A stretch of DNA of 64,000 nt, taken from the NCBI GenBank assembly GCA_963778075.1, contig CAVZTJ010000006.1:199214-263213 (forward strand), read 5' to 3'. The DNA is from JASHPR01 sp963778075 (GTDB taxonomy: Bacteria; Actinomycetota; Actinomycetes; Streptosporangiales; Streptosporangiaceae). The notes below the pieces were generated by a model that was not told the origin of the DNA, did no database searches, and saw only the letters and a program-made list of their open reading frames with translations. Shown here one piece after another: positions 60,868-64,000 of this stretch. The translations under genes and the position numbers were made by a program. Numbering within the stretch: position 1 is the first letter of the stretch; the number at the start of each line of letters is the position of its first letter.

Positions 60868-62983
60868 ATGAGCCGAGCCCGCACGATCATCGCCGTAGCT
60901 AGCGGGCGCCGGGCCAAATGGGCTGTGGTGGTCTTCTGGCTGATCATTGTGGCTGTGGCCGGACCGCTGTCCGGCAAGCTCACCGGGGCGGAGAAGAACG
61001 ACTCGTCGTCCTGGCTCCCGGCCAAGGCCGAGTCGACCAAGGTGCTCGACCTGCAGTCGCGCTTCCAATCCCCGAACATCTTCACAGCGGTCGTGGTCTA
61101 TGCCCGCATCTCCGGCCTGACCAGCGCGGATCGCTCGAAGGCGATGGCCGACGCCAAGCGATTCGCACAGGTGACCGGCGTCGTACCGGGACAGGTCAGG
61201 GGGCCGATCTTTGCCCAGGACGGCAAGGCGATCGAGACGCTCGTGCCGGTCAACCTGGGCTCGAAGGGCTGGAACGGCGCCTCGGCCGCGGCGACCAGCC
61301 TGAGCAACGTTGCACTGGCGAATGCCGCCGGATTGTCCGCGCACATCGCCGGCCCGCTGGGTAGCGCCGCGGACTCGGCCAACTCGTTCAAGGGCATCGA
61401 CGGCATCTTGCTGCTCGCCACCTTGGCCGTGGTGATCGTGCTGCTGCTCATCACCTACCGCAGCCCGGTGCTGTGGCTGTTCCCCGTGATCTCGGCGGGT
61501 ATCGCGCTGGTCAGCGCAGAGGCACTCATTTACCTCCTGGCGGCGCACGCTGGGCTCACCGTCAATGCGCAGAGCGCTGGCATTCTCTACGTCCTGGTGT
61601 TCGGCGCCGGGACCGACTACGCGCTGCTGCTGACGGCCCGGTACCGGGAGGAACTGCGCCGGCATGAGGACCGCCACGAGGCGATGGCGCTCGCCATGCG
61701 CCGGGCCGGCCCCGCCATCATCGCCAGCGCGGGCACCGTGATCCTCGGCCTGCTGACGCTGCTCGGTCGCCGAGCTGAACTCCACCAAGAGCCTGGGACC
61801 GGTGCTGGCCATCGGCGTCGGGGTGGCGCTCGTTTCCATGATGACGCTGCTGCCGGCCCTGCTGCTGATCTTCGGGCGCTGGATATTCTGGCCCGTCAAG
61901 CCCGCATTCGGCACGGCCGAGCCCACCGCCCGGGGTATGTGGGCCGGGGTGGGGCGGCGCATCGCCGCCCGGCCGCGGGTGGTCTGGGTGACTACTGCGG
62001 TGATCCTCGGAATACTGGCGCTCGGCCTGACCGGCCTGAAGGCCAGCGGGCTGACCGCGGCCGAATCCTTCGTCGGGCATCACCCAGACTCGGTGGTCGG
62101 GCAGGCCGTGATCAGCCAGAACTTCCCGGCCAGCGCCGGCCAGCCAGTCGTCGTGGTCAGCGACGTGGCGCAGGCGGCCCAGGTGGAGGCGGCATTCAAG
62201 GCCACACCGGGGATCACCGGCGTGACCCAGCCGGTGATCAGGGAGGGGCACGCCTTCCTGCAGGGCACGCTCACGTCGGCGCCCGACAGCCAGGCGGCTT
62301 TCGGCGCGATCGACAAGGTCCGGGCCGCGGTGCACGCCGTGCCCGGCGCCCAGGCGATGGTCGGCGGCAACACCGCGGTGACGCTCGATATCGCCCGCGC
62401 CGCCGACCACGACCGGAACCTGATTATCCCGATCATCCTGGTGCTGGTGTTCGTGATCCTGGGACTGCTGCTGCGGGCGATCATCGCGCCGATCATGCTG
62501 ATCGCCACCGTGGCACTGTCGTTCGCCGCGGCGCTGGGCGTGAGCTCGCTGTTCTTCAACCACGTATTCAGCTACGGCAATGCGGACAACTCATTCCCGC
62601 TGTTCGTCTTCGTCTTCCTGGTCGCCCTGGGCATCGACTACAACATCTTCCTGATGACCCGGGTGCGGGAAGAGGCAGCCAGAGCACGGACCGCGCCGCG
62701 GTGCCCTGACCGGGCTGTCCGCGACCGGCGGGGTCATCACCTCGGCGGGAGCTGTGCTGGCCGGCACCTTCGCCGCGCTGAGCACGCTGCCGGTCACGTT
62801 CCTGGCCGAACTCGGCTTCGCGGTGGCGTTCGGGGTCCTGCTCGACACCATCGTCGTCCGGTCCGTGCTCGTCACTGCGCTCAACCTGGACCTGGGACGC
62901 TGGGTGTGGTGGCCGAGCAAGCTGTACGGGAACCGGTCCAGGAGTCTGAGCAGCTGGAGGAGCAGCCATCGGCCGTGCCGTAA
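60868..62983 (+). pseudogene. MMPL-family transporter interrupted by about three frameshifts
   Basis: The frames together give a full ~705-codon RND/MMPL protein with two repeats of one helix, an external domain and five helices. Frame 1 covers WAVVVFWLIIVAVAGPLSGKL to VLVFGAGTDYALLLTARYREE and VILGLLTLL (to about 61772). After one extra G, AELNSTKSLGPVLAIGVGVAL continues in frame 2 to LGIDYNIFLMTRVREEAA (about 62680). EHGPRRGALTGLSATGGVI follows in frame 3, and near 62930 the frame seems to return to frame 2 for the end QESEQLEEQPSAVP. The GTDY and GIDY motifs carry the proton-relay aspartates. Cargo is probably a lipid or hydrophobic compound. ATG 60868 follows GGGGGATC. Confidence 0.8.
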
Positions 62984-63462
62984 GCCAGTGCACCAGAACC
63001 CGGCTGTTCTACAGAGCGCGTCTCGGCCGCGGCATGCGTCCCTGTCGCTGTCCGGACCCGGGCGGGCAATCGGATCCCGAGTGGGCAGAAGCTGGAACTG
63101 TGGCGTGCGGCGGGGTGCGGGGAGTCCCACCGGCACCCGGGCGGGACGGTACCTGGATTGCTAGCCAGGCCGGTCAGCTGACCGGGGATCCCGGCGATCA
63201 CCACCACGGTGAGGACGCGCAGCGCTTCGGGCTGCGGACTGGCCAGGTCGCCATTGACCTGGATCCGGACATCGCCTCCGGCGGCGACCAGTACCCCGGC
63301 TTGAGGTGGCTAGGCCGACCAGTAGTCAGTCGGCCGCGACTACTGGGCCGTCGCGGCGCGCACGTAACCGCCGTTCCGCATCCAGCCGCCGCCGCGGGAC
63401 GTGAATCGACGGTTGTACGCAGAACCCTGGCTCATGTGGCTTCAAGGACTCGGCCAGGTAGC
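62984..63462. other. 479-bp gap
   Basis: No intact gene. On the minus strand about 63170-63320 reads GVLVAAGGDVRIQVNGDLAS and EALRVLTVVVIAGIPGQLTG, which has coding-like composition but no domain I recognise; it may be a further remnant. The plus-strand frame running out of the MMPL gene to 63164 is Arg/Ser-rich shadow sequence. Confidence 0.35.
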
Positions 63463-64000
63463 TCACGTGTAGTAGATGCTGGAGACGTGCGGCAGCAGTC
63501 CGGGCTTGTCCCGGTCCAGGCCAGCGCCGTCAGAGCGGCCGAGGAGCCACGCCAGCAGTTCAGCTCCGGTTCCGCTGACCTGCTCAGGGGCTCCGCCTCC
63601 TATCCGGAACGACCAGCCCGTGTCGGTCGCTGTCAGCTGCGCTGACAGCGGAGCTAGCGCCCGCTCGTCAACGCGGCCGGCGGCGGCGGGGAGCATCTCG
63701 CTGACGAACGCGGCGGGCCATGCGCCAGGTCCGTAGCCGAGGTCCAGATCTACGTGGTGGATGAGCACCTCGGCGAGCCGGGATCGCACGACGTCTTCTG
63801 CCGGGCCATCCTGGCCGGTCGTCCACGTGACCGGATTCTTCCAGGCGTCCGCCGGCATCGCCATAGCCGCATCGGCGAAGGCGGCCGCCGTCGCGGCCAC
63901 GTCTGCCACCAGCACTGCGGCCGGGCGGTTCGCTCCTTCCTCGATCGCCGCGGCCCGGGCTGCCACGCTCAGGTACTCGTAGCTGGGAACCCCGGTCCGG
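63463..64000 (-). CDS. Mycothiol-dependent maleylpyruvate isomerase-family protein (5' end outside window)
   Basis: The frame is open to the window end, so only the C-terminal ~178 residues are present. The DinB-like N-terminal helical bundle ends with VVRSRLAEVLIHHVDLDLGYGPGAWPAAFV, whose HHVDL carries metal-binding residues of the MDMPI family. The C-terminal ~80 residues (WSFRIGGGAPEQVSGTGAELLAWLLGRSDG) are the SCP2-like domain typical of this family. Mycothiol as cofactor is consistent with an actinomycete. The exact substrate is unknown. Confidence 0.8.
   Translation of the reverse strand, partial: RTGVPSYEYLSVAARAAAIEEGANRPAAVLVADVAATAAAFADAAMAMPADAWKNPVTWTTGQDGPAEDVVRSRLAEVLIHHVDLDLGYGPGAWPAAFVSEMLPAAAGRVDERALAPLSAQLTATDTGWSFRIGGGAPEQVSGTGAELLAWLLGRSDGAGLDRDKPGLLPHVSSIYYT

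Overview
The window is high-GC DNA with many GTG starts and many 4-nt start/stop overlaps. It carries an Scr1/WhiJ-type XRE regulator with a DUF397 gene, DUF1707 proteins and a mycothiol-type maleylpyruvate isomerase-like gene. Together these point to a filamentous actinomycete (Streptomycetes/Streptosporangiales-like); the genus cannot be named from sequence reading alone. No rRNA, tRNA or CRISPR array was seen.

Layout. (1) 1-7.8 kb: an exopolysaccharide or beta-glucan locus with a GT39-like membrane protein and two modules, each a processive GT2 synthase followed by an exported GH16 glucanase. (2) 7.8-11.6 kb: a worn region with an internally deleted LysR gene, an intact threonine dehydratase-like enzyme, an FtsX-type permease tail, a short GntR regulator divergent from a cysteine-rich small protein, and a beta-helix lipoprotein. 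(3) 11.6-26.4 kb: one 14.8-kb minus-strand operon encoding a small prodomain-like protein, an M14 zinc carboxypeptidase with a C-terminal membrane anchor, a DUF6603 protein of 1145 aa, a protein of about 1125 aa that is split by two compensating frameshifts, a 1526-aa protein and a 593-aa protein. I know no described system with this gene set; it is the best candidate here for something new. (4) 26.8-41.1 kb: mixed small units (HIT protein, MarR/DUF1707 pair, DDAH, a TetR-membrane-amidohydrolase operon, SnoaL-like/aldo-keto reductase pair, XRE/DUF397 pair, TetR with a 35-bp palindrome, an IS630 remnant, an L,D-transpeptidase).

(5) 41.4-57.5 kb: a catabolic regulon. Three Gfo/Idh/MocA dehydrogenases, two adjacent DUF4438 proteins, a GntR/FCD regulator, a DapA/NAL-family lyase and an SDR lie in two divergent operons. 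A convergent operon holds a peptide-type ABC importer and an N,N-dimethylformamidase-like protein. Copies or variants of TTGTCGACAA lie in three intergenic regions of this block, so the FCD regulator probably controls all of it. A plausible reading is import of an amide- or peptide-linked compound, hydrolysis, then oxidation and aldol cleavage of the released acid or sugar; the substrate is unknown.

(6) 57.7-64 kb: two regulatory gene remnants, a sodium/solute symporter with a small membrane protein and a UspA protein, an MMPL transporter broken by about three indels, and the 3' part of a mycothiol-dependent isomerase-like gene. At least six apparent single-base indels interrupt otherwise well-conserved genes, so sequencing or assembly errors must be excluded before these genes are called pseudogenes.
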